Part shown: in pieces, positions 25,802-34,186 of the stretch | How positions within the stretch are numbered: position 1 is the stretch's first letter | Layout of the letters: each line of letters opens with the position of its first letter | Assembly: GCA_040081465.1 (NCBI GenBank) | Contig: JBEBGL010000004.1 | Coordinates: 177,223 to 241,222, forward strand | Source: UBA668 sp040081465 | GTDB taxonomy: Bacteria > Actinomycetota > Acidimicrobiia > Acidimicrobiales > Ilumatobacteraceae | Length of the DNA stretch: 64,000 bases | Direction: 5' to 3' | Translations under genes and position numbers: made by a program | Notes under the pieces: generated by a model | The model's input: the letters and a program-made list of their open reading frames with translations, nothing else | What the model was told of the DNA's origin: nothing | The model's database searches: none

Positions 25802-27085
25802 GAGCTCAAGTCGTTCGACATTGCACCACACCGCTAGAAGCAGTGCCCATGCGGCACCGCCGACCAACAACCAACGAGCACCGATCGCGTCGAACACTCC
25901 GGCGAATGCCAAGTTGCCGAGCGGAACAGTTCCGCCAAACGCCATGAACCACAGCGCCATCACGCGCCCGCGCTCGTTGTGTTCGAGTCGAGTCTGCAAC
26001 ACCGTTGCCATCGACGTCGTCGTGCCGAAGTAGGCAAAGCCGAGCAGTGCACCGGTTATCAGTCCTTGCCACATGGTGCGCGAGAGCGCGAAGGCCGTCA
26101 GCATCGCGGCGAACGTGACGAAGCCGTAGCGAATAAGGCGACGCTTGTCCCACCGCACAAACACGGTGCCGATCGCGAGCCCACCCATGCACGCACCGAA
26201 ACCCCAAGTCGCGTACAGCCATTCGTACGACGTCGAGTCGCGTCCGACGCCGAAGTTCTCTCGCGTCACTGCCGCGAAAAATCCGATGTAAGGCAACGAG
26301 ATGAGCGAGAAGCTGAAGAGCGTGAGTAACAGTCGGCCAATAACTCTGTTGCGGCGAGCGATGTTCAATCCAGAAGTCAGCAGCCGCCACCCGACCTCGT
26401 GTGGCGCGGCCTTGTCGCCCATTGGAACCTTCGTGCGCAACAAGGCGACAACGACGAAGAGATAGGTGATCGCGTTGATGATGAAGATCTCAGCGATCGA
26501 GGCGCCCAACGACCGCAGCACGACCACCAAAATCGGGCCGACGACGCGCGAGCCGTTGATCATCGCCGAGTTCAACGAGACCGCCCCTGGCAGATCCTTC
26601 AGGGTCACGAGCGTCGGCAGCATCGCCGACCACGCCGGCGAGTTCAGCGCGTTGCCAGCGCCGACACCGAATGCCACGGCGAAGATCGACCAGATCGGTG
26701 CGTCGTTCGCAACTAACGGGGCCAGCAGCGCTGAGAACGAGAGCTGTATCAACTGCATCGCGATCAGCCACTTGCGACGGTCGAAGCGATCGGCGATCAC
26801 GCCTGCCGGGATGGAGAGGAACAGCAGCGGCCCCAGCTGAGCGAAGGCGACCAGGCCGACCAGCGCCGTACTGCCTGTTCGGTCGAGGATGTACACGGGA
26901 AGCACGACGTTCTGCATCCACGTGCCGATGTTGGACGTGAACGACGCGGCCCACATCCGCCGGAAGTTGGGGTACGACAGCGCGGCACGGGCGCTGCCCG
27001 GCTCGTAGCCGTGGGCGGAAGTCTGTAGGGGGCTGGTGGTCGTCACTGAGGGCACCAGATTACGAGTTGGGGTCCGTCGTCGCAT
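25718..27085 (-). CDS. MFS transporter (EntS-like, MFS_3)
   Basis: A 455-residue membrane protein with about 12 hydrophobic segments and a short cytoplasmic N-terminus ending at SYPNFRRMWAAS, a common opening of this exporter group. The loop between helices 2 and 3 holds VIADRFDRRKWL, the MFS motif A variant. Relatives export siderophores or small drugs; the substrate here is unknown. The ATG at 27085 is used, although a GTG about 14 codons later is possible. The C-terminal 27 residues are polar and encoded antisense to the end of murF. Confidence 0.88.
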   Translation of the reverse strand: MRRRTPTRNLVPSVTTTSPLQTSAHGYEPGSARAALSYPNFRRMWAASFTSNIGTWMQNVVLPVYILDRTGSTALVGLVAFAQLGPLLFLSIPAGVIADRFDRRKWLIAMQLIQLSFSALLAPLVANDAPIWSIFAVAFGVGAGNALNSPAWSAMLPTLVTLKDLPGAVSLNSAMINGSRVVGPILVVVLRSLGASIAEIFIINAITYLFVVVALLRTKVPMGDKAAPHEVGWRLLTSGLNIARRNRVIGRLLLTLFSFSLISLPYIGFFAAVTRENFGVGRDSTSYEWLYATWGFGACMGGLAIGTVFVRWDKRRLIRYGFVTFAAMLTAFALSRTMWQGLITGALLGFAYFGTTTSMATVLQTRLEHNERGRVMALWFMAFGGTVPLGNLAFAGVFDAIGARWLLVGGAAWALLLAVWCNVERLELSAHEASNKALKTDNTASFDEHGYSAGE

Positions 27086-27111
27086 GGTTGACGGGTGTCA
27101 CACTGGGATAC

Positions 27112-27270
27112 GTGGGGGACGACAACCTGGTTTCCGCGTCAGGCGGGACTGATCGCTGCAACCGATTTGGCATCTATCCCGTATGCCCGCTGTGCGACGG
27201 CGCGCTGCACGCGGAACACGCGCACTTCAAGTGCGGCTCGTGCGGTTGGCGCGATAGCTGCTGCGACTAA
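27112..27270 (+). CDS. Small zinc-ribbon protein
   Basis: A 52-residue protein whose second half carries two Cys pairs, CPLC and CGSC, 14 residues apart, then a Cys-Cys end (DSCCD). This is a compact zinc ribbon as found in short actinobacterial proteins of unknown role. The frame can begin at a TTG at 27067, but that would overlap the divergent MFS start; the GTG at 27112 has CACACT seven bases upstream, near the spacing seen at other leaderless genes here. Function unknown. Confidence 0.6.
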   Translation: MGDDNLVSASGGTDRCNRFGIYPVCPLCDGALHAEHAHFKCGSCGWRDSCCD

Positions 27271-27361
27271 CGGGCGAGCTACCTAAGGGTTCACCCAACC
27301 GTTACGCAAAAGGCGCGGAAGGGAAACAGTGAGTTCACAGCTGTGTGCGTAGATGGGTGCC

Positions 27362-27535
27362 ATGCGAAGCGCCATCATGATGTTGTCCGAATCGGTCTCC
27401 AACACCACAGCTTCCGCGACGTCCGAAGACTCGGTGTCGCTGCTTGAGGTACTGGTTCCAATTTGTGGCTGGGTAGTGCTGACCGTCGGTTTCTGTCTGC
27501 GCTTCCGACGTCAGCCGCGCAGCATCTCTGCGTAG
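27362..27535 (+). CDS. Possible small single-pass membrane protein
   Basis: A 57-residue frame with a Ser/Thr-rich N-terminal half, one hydrophobic segment (LVPICGWVVLTVGFCL) and a basic tail (RFRRQPR), which fits a small membrane protein. There is no convincing ribosome binding site or promoter, and the end overlaps the opposing LLM gene by 25 bases. It could be chance. Otherwise the bases 27271-27510 show no gene. Confidence 0.3.
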   Translation: MRSAIMMLSESVSNTTASATSEDSVSLLEVLVPICGWVVLTVGFCLRFRRQPRSISA

Positions 27536-28551
27536 TTCTGCAACATTTGCGCCGGTCCGCCTAACAGGAATGTTGTGAGGCACGTCTCGCGCCACTTTGG
27601 CAGCTCGGCGCGAATCTTGTCGGGTGGACCGATGAGTGCAACGTCCTCAACCATCGCCAACGGAATCGACGCGGCTGCTTCCTTCTTCTTGCCCGCGAGA
27701 TATAGCTCTTGCACTTTGAGCGCGACGTCTTCGTAGCCCATGCGTGCGAACACCTCGAAGTGGAAGTTGACGCCGCGCGCTCCCATGCCGCCGGCGTACA
27801 ACGCGAGGAACGGGCGCACGAAGTCGGCGCAAGCCTCGATGTCGTCGCCGGGAATGATCATCAACGTCGCCGCGACTTCGAAGCGATCGCGCTTGGTCGC
27901 ATCTCCGCATTTCGCGAAACCATCATCGAGACACTTCTGGTAGAACGCGTTCTCCTTCGGGCTGAAGAACAGCGGCAACCATCCGTCGCAGATCTCTGCT
28001 GCGAGCGCGACGTTCTTCGGCCCTTCTGCGCCGAGGAAGATCGGGATCTCCTTGCGCAGCGGATGGATCGTGCTCTTTAGCGGTTTGCCAAGTCCTGTGC
28101 CGTTCTTGATCGGCATGTCATAGAACTCGCCGTGAAAGTCGACTGGTCCCTCGCGCCGAACGATCTCGCGCACGATCTGTACGTACTCACGCGTGCGCGC
28201 CAGTGGCTTGCTGTAGGGCTGGCCGTACCAGCCTTCAACTACCTGCGGCCCGCTGGCCCCGAGGCCAAGAATGAATCGGCCGCCGGACAAGTGATCCATC
28301 GACATCGCTGCCATCGCAGTGGTGGCAGGTGTACGAGCGCCCATCTGCATGATCGCGGTTCCGAGTCGAATGCGCTCGGTGTGCGCGCCCCACCACGCCA
28401 GCGGCGCCAGCGCGTCGCTGCCGTATGCCTCGGCGGTCCATACCGATGTGAACCCGAGGCGCTCGGCTTCTTGAATCGCTTCCAATGCGCCGGCCGGTGG
28501 GCCTGCGCCCCAATAACCGGCGGTGTAACCAAGTTGCAGATCGCGTGCCAT
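27511..28551 (-). CDS. LLM-class (F420-type) flavin oxidoreductase
   Basis: A 346-residue luciferase-like TIM-barrel protein. The opening LQLGYTAGYWG, the segment GFTSVWTAEAYGSDAL and the block LGLGASGPQVVEGWYG are those of F420-dependent actinobacterial members. It would transfer hydride from F420H2 (or FMNH2) to an unknown substrate. The frame runs further upstream, but the ATG at 28551 lies 11 bases after the P450 stop and starts at the conserved N-terminus. It is the last gene of an ald-P450-LLM unit. Confidence 0.88.
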   Translation of the reverse strand: MARDLQLGYTAGYWGAGPPAGALEAIQEAERLGFTSVWTAEAYGSDALAPLAWWGAHTERIRLGTAIMQMGARTPATTAMAAMSMDHLSGGRFILGLGASGPQVVEGWYGQPYSKPLARTREYVQIVREIVRREGPVDFHGEFYDMPIKNGTGLGKPLKSTIHPLRKEIPIFLGAEGPKNVALAAEICDGWLPLFFSPKENAFYQKCLDDGFAKCGDATKRDRFEVAATLMIIPGDDIEACADFVRPFLALYAGGMGARGVNFHFEVFARMGYEDVALKVQELYLAGKKKEAAASIPLAMVEDVALIGPPDKIRAELPKWRETCLTTFLLGGPAQMLQNYAEMLRG

Positions 28552-28562
28552 GTGATGAGGTC

Positions 28563-29780
28563 CTAGTTGTTGGCGTCGAAGGTGACGGGCATATGCGATG
28601 GTCCGAAGATTCCAACGCCGTCGGGCTTCCACTCGATCGGCTCGGCCAGCTGCAAGTTGGGCATGCGCCTGGCCAAGAGCGGCAGTGCCTCTTGTAGCTC
28701 GGCGCGGGCGAGTGCTTGGCCGAGGCAGTAGTGAATGCCGCTGCCGAATGTGACCTGCGGTTGGTCGCTCTTATGCGCAGTTAGGTCGAAGACTGTTGGA
28801 TCGCTGAACACGTCGGGATCGCGATTGGCTTCAGCCAACCCAACTGACATAAAGGTGCCAGCGGGAAACACCACGTCGCGGAACTCGACGTCGACACTCG
28901 CGAAACGAATCGTGCCGCGCACGGCGCCGAAGTACCGCATTGTTTCTTCGACGGCCTTCGGCGCGAGCTCGGGCTGATCGGCAAGCAACTTCCACTGATC
29001 GGGATGCTCGGCGAACAGGGCGACCGCGCAACCGAGTTGGTTGCGCGTCGTGTCGGTACCGCCGATGATCACGGCATTGACCATCATCACCAGTTCGTCG
29101 GTTGTCAGTTTGTCGCCCGCTTCCTCGGCAGCGATCAGCGCGGTCAGCAAGTCGTCGGCGGGATGGTCGCGGCGTTCGGCGATCAGAGTGCGCGTGTAGG
29201 CATCCAGTTCATCCTGCGTGCGCACGATGAGGTCGATCTTGGTGTTCATGTCGATGGAGAAGACCTCGAGGATGTCGTTCGCCCAACGGCTGAACAGCTG
29301 CCAGTCCTTCTTCGGAGCGCCGAGCAATTCGCAGATGATCGGAATCGGATACGGCTCGCAGATGTCGACAGCGATGTCGGCAGCGCCAGCAGCGGACACC
29401 TTGTCGACTAGGTCGTTGACGACTTGGCGCATGAACGGACGCAGTCGATCGGCCGCGCGCGGCGAGAACGCCGGCGCCACCAGGCGACGCAACCGCGTGT
29501 GCACGTCGCCCTCTGCCGACAGGATGTTCACCTGTTGTCGATCGAGGAAGCGCGGATCAGTGACGCCCATCAACTCGGGAATACGACTGGTCGCACTGTG
29601 CCAACGCTTGTCGCGCAAGATGCTGGTCACATCGTCGTAATGCCAAACGGCGTATCCGAAAAGGTTGTGGGCCAGCCACGCGTCGCGCGGAAAGATGGAG
29701 GTTGCCGACATACGTTGCGCGGCGCGACCATCGGCGAGCTGCAGTGTCGGAAGATCTAGTTCGTGAACGAGAGTTGCCAC
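28563..29780 (-). CDS. Cytochrome P450
   Basis: A 405-residue soluble bacterial P450. The oxygen-binding I-helix motif is GGTDTT, the K-helix ExxR is in EETMRYFG, and the haem ligand Cys lies in FGSGIHYCLGQALAR. It would hydroxylate or otherwise oxidise a small hydrophobic compound using electrons from a ferredoxin system not encoded here. It starts with GTG at 29780, six bases after the alanine dehydrogenase stop, so it is probably co-transcribed. Substrate unknown. Confidence 0.94.
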   Translation of the reverse strand: MATLVHELDLPTLQLADGRAAQRMSATSIFPRDAWLAHNLFGYAVWHYDDVTSILRDKRWHSATSRIPELMGVTDPRFLDRQQVNILSAEGDVHTRLRRLVAPAFSPRAADRLRPFMRQVVNDLVDKVSAAGAADIAVDICEPYPIPIICELLGAPKKDWQLFSRWANDILEVFSIDMNTKIDLIVRTQDELDAYTRTLIAERRDHPADDLLTALIAAEEAGDKLTTDELVMMVNAVIIGGTDTTRNQLGCAVALFAEHPDQWKLLADQPELAPKAVEETMRYFGAVRGTIRFASVDVEFRDVVFPAGTFMSVGLAEANRDPDVFSDPTVFDLTAHKSDQPQVTFGSGIHYCLGQALARAELQEALPLLARRMPNLQLAEPIEWKPDGVGIFGPSHMPVTFDANN

Positions 29781-29786
29781 GTTGCG

Positions 29787-30905
29787 TCAGCCGACCGCAA
29801 TTGCCGGTTCGACAAAGTCGCTGCCCAGGAATTCGGCAACTGGCGCGTTGGTGACATGGCCGGCGTAAGTGTTCAACCCGAGCGCTAGCGAGTGGTCGCG
29901 CGTACACGCAGCGGCGACGCCGAGACTGGCGACCGACAATTGATAGGGGAGCGTGGCGTTGGTCAGCGCGTAGGTGCTGGTGTGCGGGACGGCGCCCGGC
30001 ATGTTGCCGACTCCGTAGTGCAACACTCCGTGCAATTCGTACACAGGCTCGGCGTGCGTCGTCTCGTGGATGGTCTCGATGCAGCCGCCCTGATCGATCG
30101 CCACGTCGACGATCACCGCGCCGGGCTTCATCGTGCGCACCATGTCTTCGGTGACGACGACGGGTGCCCGCCCACCTGCGACGAGTACTGCGCCGATAAC
30201 TAGATCGGCGTCGGCGATGTTGCGCTCGAGCGCGCCGCGGTTCGAGGCCAGGGTCACGATGCGACCCTTGTTGATCTGATCGACCCATCGCAAACGGTCG
30301 AGGTTCTTGTCGAACAGCACCACTTCGGCTTCCATGCCGGCCGCGATCCACGCGGAGTTCCACCCGACGTTGCCAGCACCGAGCACAACCACCTTGGCGG
30401 GTTGCACGCCCGGCGCACCGCCCATCAGAACGCCGCGACCACCGTTGTGTCGTTCCAAGTAGTGCGCACCCATCTGTGGTGCGAGACGGCCGGCAACCTC
30501 ACTCATTGGTGCCAGCAACGGCAAGGCACCACCGGCGACCTGCACGGTCTCGTACGCGAGCGCCGCGCATCGGGAACTGATTAGCGCCTTGGCGACTTCT
30601 GGGTAGGCGGCGAGATGTAGGTAGGTGAACAGCGTTAGGTCGGAGCGCAAGTAGCCGAACTCCTCGGCCTTCGGTTCTTTGACCTTGACCACCATCTGCT
30701 GACTCCATGCGTCGGCGGCGGTCGGAACGATTGTCGCGCCAGCCGCTCGGTAGTCGTCGTCGGTGAAACTGGCTCCCTCGCCAGCCCCGGTCTCGACGAA
30801 CACGTCGATTCCCCTGCGTTCGAACTCGCGCACACCATCGGGCGTCATTGCCACGCGGTACTCCTGGGTCTTTATTTCCTTGGGCACGCCGACGGTGGTG
30901 ATCAT
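29787..30905 (-). CDS. ald: Alanine dehydrogenase
   Basis: NAD-dependent reversible deamination of L-alanine to pyruvate and ammonium. The 372-residue protein shows GVPKEIKTQEYRVAMTP at the N-terminus, the substrate-binding lysine in VKVKEP, the catalytic His in TYLHLA, the NAD loop VLGAGNVGWNSA, and the catalytic Asp in VIVDVAIDQGG. An ATG four codons earlier (30917) is possible; MITTVGVPKE is the usual family start. It heads the unit with the P450 and LLM genes; the metabolic link to them is not obvious. Confidence 0.93.
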   Translation of the reverse strand: MITTVGVPKEIKTQEYRVAMTPDGVREFERRGIDVFVETGAGEGASFTDDDYRAAGATIVPTAADAWSQQMVVKVKEPKAEEFGYLRSDLTLFTYLHLAAYPEVAKALISSRCAALAYETVQVAGGALPLLAPMSEVAGRLAPQMGAHYLERHNGGRGVLMGGAPGVQPAKVVVLGAGNVGWNSAWIAAGMEAEVVLFDKNLDRLRWVDQINKGRIVTLASNRGALERNIADADLVIGAVLVAGGRAPVVVTEDMVRTMKPGAVIVDVAIDQGGCIETIHETTHAEPVYELHGVLHYGVGNMPGAVPHTSTYALTNATLPYQLSVASLGVAAACTRDHSLALGLNTYAGHVTNAPVAEFLGSDFVEPAIAVG

Positions 30906-30974
30906 GCCCGTCATCATCGCGCACGTGGCTGACTACCATCTCCCTCGCCGGCACTTACAAGGGGAGATCGATCC

Positions 30975-32402
30975 GTGAAAGCGTTCAAGAACTTCGTCAA
31001 TGGCAAGCACGTCGAGGCGGCCGATGGTCGAACGACCGACGTTGTCAACCCGGTGACAGGTAAGGCCTATGCCACTGCGCCCCTGTCGGCGCAGGCTGAC
31101 GTCGACGCGGCGATGGCAGCCGCAGCCACCGCTTATGAGGAGTGGAAAGAGACGACGCCGAGCGAGCGGTCGCTTGCGCTCTTCCGCATGGCCGATGCCG
31201 TCGAGGCGCGGGCCGACGAACTGATCGCACTCGAAGTCGAGAACTGCGGTAAGCCCGCACATCTGACGCGGAGCGAAGAGATTCCGCCAATGGTCGACCA
31301 GATTCGATTCTTTGCGACTGCCGCTCGTCATCTCGAAGGCAAGAGCGCTGGCGAGTACATGCGCAACATGACGTCGATCATCCGCCGTGAATCGATTGGC
31401 GTGTGTGCACAGGTCGCGCCGTGGAACTATCCGATGATGATGGCCGTGTGGAAGTTCGGGCCAGCGATCGCGGCTGGCAACACCGTGGTGTTGAAGCCGA
31501 GCGACACGACTCCGGCCACCACGACATTGCTCGCCGAGATCGCCGCCGAGTTTCTTCCCGCAGGCGTTCTCAATGTGATCTGCGGCGATCGCGACACCGG
31601 CCGTGCAATGGTTTCGCACGACACACCGGCGATGGTCAGCATCACCGGCTCGGTGCGCGCGGGTATGCAGGTCGCGGAAGCGGCGTCGCACAGCTTGAAG
31701 CGCGTTCATCTCGAACTCGGCGGAAAGGCGCCGGTAGTGGTGTTCGACGATGCCGATATCGCGGCAGCCGCTGAGGGCATCGCGATCGCGGGCTACTTCA
31801 ACGCTGGGCAGGACTGCACGGCAGCCACTCGCGTCATCGCTGCGCCAGGTGTGTACGACGACTTCGTCGCTGCGCTTGCCGAACAGGCGAAGGGAATCAA
31901 GACCGGCCAACCCGATGACGAAGACGTGCTGTTCGGACCCGTGAACAACCCGAACCAACTGGCGCACGTCAGCGGCATGGTCGATCGGGCGCCAAAGCAC
32001 GCAAACGTCGTGGCCGGTGGCAGCGCGGTGGGTGGTGATGGTTACTTCTTCCAGCCGACCGTCGTGGCCGGGCTGCGCCAAGCAGACGAGATGATCCAGA
32101 CCGAGATCTTTGGTCCGGTCATCACCGTGCAGAAGTTCACCGATGAGGACGAAGCGGTGCGCTGGGCAAACGGCGTCGAGTACGGCCTTGCCAGCAGCGT
32201 GTGGACGAAGGACTTCGGTCGCGCGATGCGTATGGCAAAGCGACTCGACTTCGGCTGCGTGTGGATCAACACCCACATTCCGCTGGTTGCCGAGATGCCG
32301 CACGGCGGATACAAGAAGTCGGGCTACGGCAAAGACCTATCGATGTACGCGCTAGACGACTACACCCGCATCAAGCACGTAATGGCGAACCTGAACAGCT
32401 AA
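30975..32402 (+). CDS. Aldehyde dehydrogenase, aminobutyraldehyde dehydrogenase-like
   Basis: A 475-residue NAD-dependent aldehyde dehydrogenase. The catalytic Glu is in LELGGKAP, the nucleophilic Cys in FNAGQDCTAATR, and the NAD site in SITGSVRAG. The NAGQDCTA context and the neighbouring polyamine transporter point to 4-aminobutyraldehyde dehydrogenase (PatD type), which turns the aldehyde formed from putrescine into GABA; betaine aldehyde is an alternative substrate. AAGGGGAG at 30959-30966 is a strong ribosome binding site for the GTG start. Convergent with the Lrp gene, four bases away. Confidence 0.88.
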   Translation: MKAFKNFVNGKHVEAADGRTTDVVNPVTGKAYATAPLSAQADVDAAMAAAATAYEEWKETTPSERSLALFRMADAVEARADELIALEVENCGKPAHLTRSEEIPPMVDQIRFFATAARHLEGKSAGEYMRNMTSIIRRESIGVCAQVAPWNYPMMMAVWKFGPAIAAGNTVVLKPSDTTPATTTLLAEIAAEFLPAGVLNVICGDRDTGRAMVSHDTPAMVSITGSVRAGMQVAEAASHSLKRVHLELGGKAPVVVFDDADIAAAAEGIAIAGYFNAGQDCTAATRVIAAPGVYDDFVAALAEQAKGIKTGQPDDEDVLFGPVNNPNQLAHVSGMVDRAPKHANVVAGGSAVGGDGYFFQPTVVAGLRQADEMIQTEIFGPVITVQKFTDEDEAVRWANGVEYGLASSVWTKDFGRAMRMAKRLDFGCVWINTHIPLVAEMPHGGYKKSGYGKDLSMYALDDYTRIKHVMANLNS

Positions 32403-32406
32403 ACAG

Positions 32407-32865
32407 TTAGTGAGCGCCCCAGGTGAAGGTCTGCTTCACCAGGTCTAGGTAGATGAAGGTCTCCGTGTTGCGCACACCTGGCACTGCGCGAATGCGGTTG
32501 GTCAGGTCGAGTAGCGCGCCATCGTCGGCGACGACTACTTCTGCCATCAGGTCGAATGAGCCAGCGCTGACCACGAGATAATCGATATCGGGCATCGCTT
32601 GCAGCACTTTGGCAATGTCGTCGGTCGGACCTTCCGTGCGCACTCCGACCATCGCCATTCGACGGTAACCGTGGGCCAATGGGTTTGTGACCGCGACCAC
32701 TTGCATGACGCCCGAATCGATCAGTCGCTGCACTCGTTGCCTAGCCGCCGCTTCCGACAATCCGACTGCGGCACCGAGTCGCGTGTACGGCACCCGGCCG
32801 TCGCGCTGCAGTTCCTCGATGATGGCGCGGTCGGTCTCGTCGATCTGCATGCCTGAGCGGTCCAT
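32407..32865 (-). CDS. Lrp/AsnC-family transcriptional regulator
   Basis: A 152-residue protein with the standard design: N-terminal winged helix (IDETDRAIIEELQRDGRV, then LGAAVGLSEAAARQRVQRL) and a C-terminal RAM/AsnC ligand domain ending in ETFIYLDLVKQ. It sits between the dehydrogenase and the divergent pot operon, so it probably senses an amino acid or polyamine and controls one or both. The 121-base gap to potA would hold its binding sites. Confidence 0.9.
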   Translation of the reverse strand: MDRSGMQIDETDRAIIEELQRDGRVPYTRLGAAVGLSEAAARQRVQRLIDSGVMQVVAVTNPLAHGYRRMAMVGVRTEGPTDDIAKVLQAMPDIDYLVVSAGSFDLMAEVVVADDGALLDLTNRIRAVPGVRNTETFIYLDLVKQTFTWGAH

Positions 32866-32932
32866 CGCAACGGATCATGGCGGTGCGAGCACCGTCTATG
32901 CAAGCGATTCACCACCGGTACCCCGATATGCC

Positions 32933-32938
32933 TACACT
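32933..32938 (+). promoter_or_regulatory. Putative -10 box of the pot operon
   Basis: TACACT is about 48 bases before the potA start, leaving a leader of about 42 bases that includes a ribosome binding site. A weak -35 (TTCACC, 32908-32913) is 19 bases upstream. Confidence 0.35.
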
Positions 32939-32947
32939 TTCCATCGT

Positions 32948-32963
32948 GTGGGGTCATACCCAC
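32948..32963. promoter_or_regulatory. Inverted repeat in the potA leader, possible operator
   Basis: GTGGG-N6-CCCAC lies just after the predicted transcription start of the pot operon. It could bind the neighbouring Lrp regulator or form a small hairpin. Short arms, so chance is possible. Confidence 0.3.
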
Positions 32964-32986
32964 CACAAGTTCTCGGGGGAGACATA

Positions 32987-34150
32987 GTGACGGATTCCAC
33001 GACCATTGCGCCCGGCAGTAACGGAGCCGGCGACGGTAACGAGCGCGGTTCAGTGGAACTGCAAGACGTAACCAAGCGATTTGGCTCGATGGTTGCGGTC
33101 GACAAGCTCAACCTCACAGTTCGAGCTGGCGAATTTCTCTCGCTGCTCGGTCCGTCGGGCTGCGGCAAGACCACGACACTGCGGATGCTCGCTGGCTTTG
33201 AGCAGCCCGACGAGGGGTTCATCCGCATCAGTGGCCAGTACGTGCAGGGCATTCCGCCGTACAAGCGCGACGTCAACACCGTCTTCCAGGCGTACGCACT
33301 ATTCCCGCACATGACGGTCGCCGAGAACGTGGCGTACGGCTTAAGGCAAAAGGGCATCGGAAAGTCCGAGACCTCTGCTCGCGTGTCGGAAGCGCTCGAC
33401 ATGGTGAAAATGATCAAGCTCGCCGATCGCAAGCCGCGCCAAATGTCGGGTGGGCAGCAACAGCGCGTTGCGCTCGCGCGTGCTTTGGTCAATCGTCCAA
33501 GCGTGCTGCTGCTCGACGAACCACTCGGCGCGCTCGACCGCAAGTTGCGCGAAGAGATGCAGATCGAACTCAAGCTGTTGCAGTCGCAGCTCGGCATCAC
33601 GTTCATCTTTGTCACGCACGACCAAGAAGAGGCGATGAGCATGAGCGATCGCATCGCGATCATGCTCGACGGCCACGTCGAGCAACTCGCCGACCCGGAG
33701 ACGGTTTACGAGCGGCCGGCATCGGCGTTTGTCGCCGGCTTTATTGGTCGCAACAACTTCTGGCAGGGGACTGCAACGGCCGATGGCGTTCGTGCCGACG
33801 ACGGCACGGTGTTCGTTGTTTCCAATCCCGACGAGAAGGTCGCGGCCGGCGAACCTGCTCTCGCCGCAGTGAGGCCCGAAAACTTCCAACTCGTCGCCGC
33901 CGATCCGGGCACATCGCGCAACTCGATCCCTGGCAACGTCGCCAGCGTCGCCCACTTCGGAGACACACTGCAATACGTGGTTCGGACAGGCAGCCGTGAT
34001 GTGCTGGTGCTCACGCCGCGCGCAAACGCACCACGACTGGCTGTCGGCGACGAAGTGTGGTGCACCTTTACACCTGCCGACGTGTACTCATTCTCGGCCC
34101 GTCAAGCCGAACTCGTTCTCGCGGAACCTTCCGCCGAGGCAAGTACCTAA
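32987..34150 (+). CDS. potA: Spermidine/putrescine ABC transporter ATPase
   Basis: A 387-residue ATPase of the polyamine importer. Walker A GPSGCGKTT, signature MSGGQQQRVALARAL, Walker B LLLDEPLGALD and the H-loop FVTHDQEEAMSMSD are present; a C-terminal TOBE regulatory domain follows from about residue 290. The frame extends 100 codons upstream, but the GTG at 32987 is preceded by GGGGGAG at proper spacing and begins the natural N-terminus. First gene of potA-potD-potBC. Confidence 0.93.
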   Translation: MTDSTTIAPGSNGAGDGNERGSVELQDVTKRFGSMVAVDKLNLTVRAGEFLSLLGPSGCGKTTTLRMLAGFEQPDEGFIRISGQYVQGIPPYKRDVNTVFQAYALFPHMTVAENVAYGLRQKGIGKSETSARVSEALDMVKMIKLADRKPRQMSGGQQQRVALARALVNRPSVLLLDEPLGALDRKLREEMQIELKLLQSQLGITFIFVTHDQEEAMSMSDRIAIMLDGHVEQLADPETVYERPASAFVAGFIGRNNFWQGTATADGVRADDGTVFVVSNPDEKVAAGEPALAAVRPENFQLVAADPGTSRNSIPGNVASVAHFGDTLQYVVRTGSRDVLVLTPRANAPRLAVGDEVWCTFTPADVYSFSARQAELVLAEPSAEAST

Positions 34151-34186
34151 CCCAACAATCGGATTCCAACGCAAGGAGAACAACTA

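Noticed and set aside
30933..32303. A 456-codon minus-strand frame opposite the aldehyde dehydrogenase
   Set aside because: Antisense shadow of a gene with intact catalytic residues; no motif or start signal of its own.
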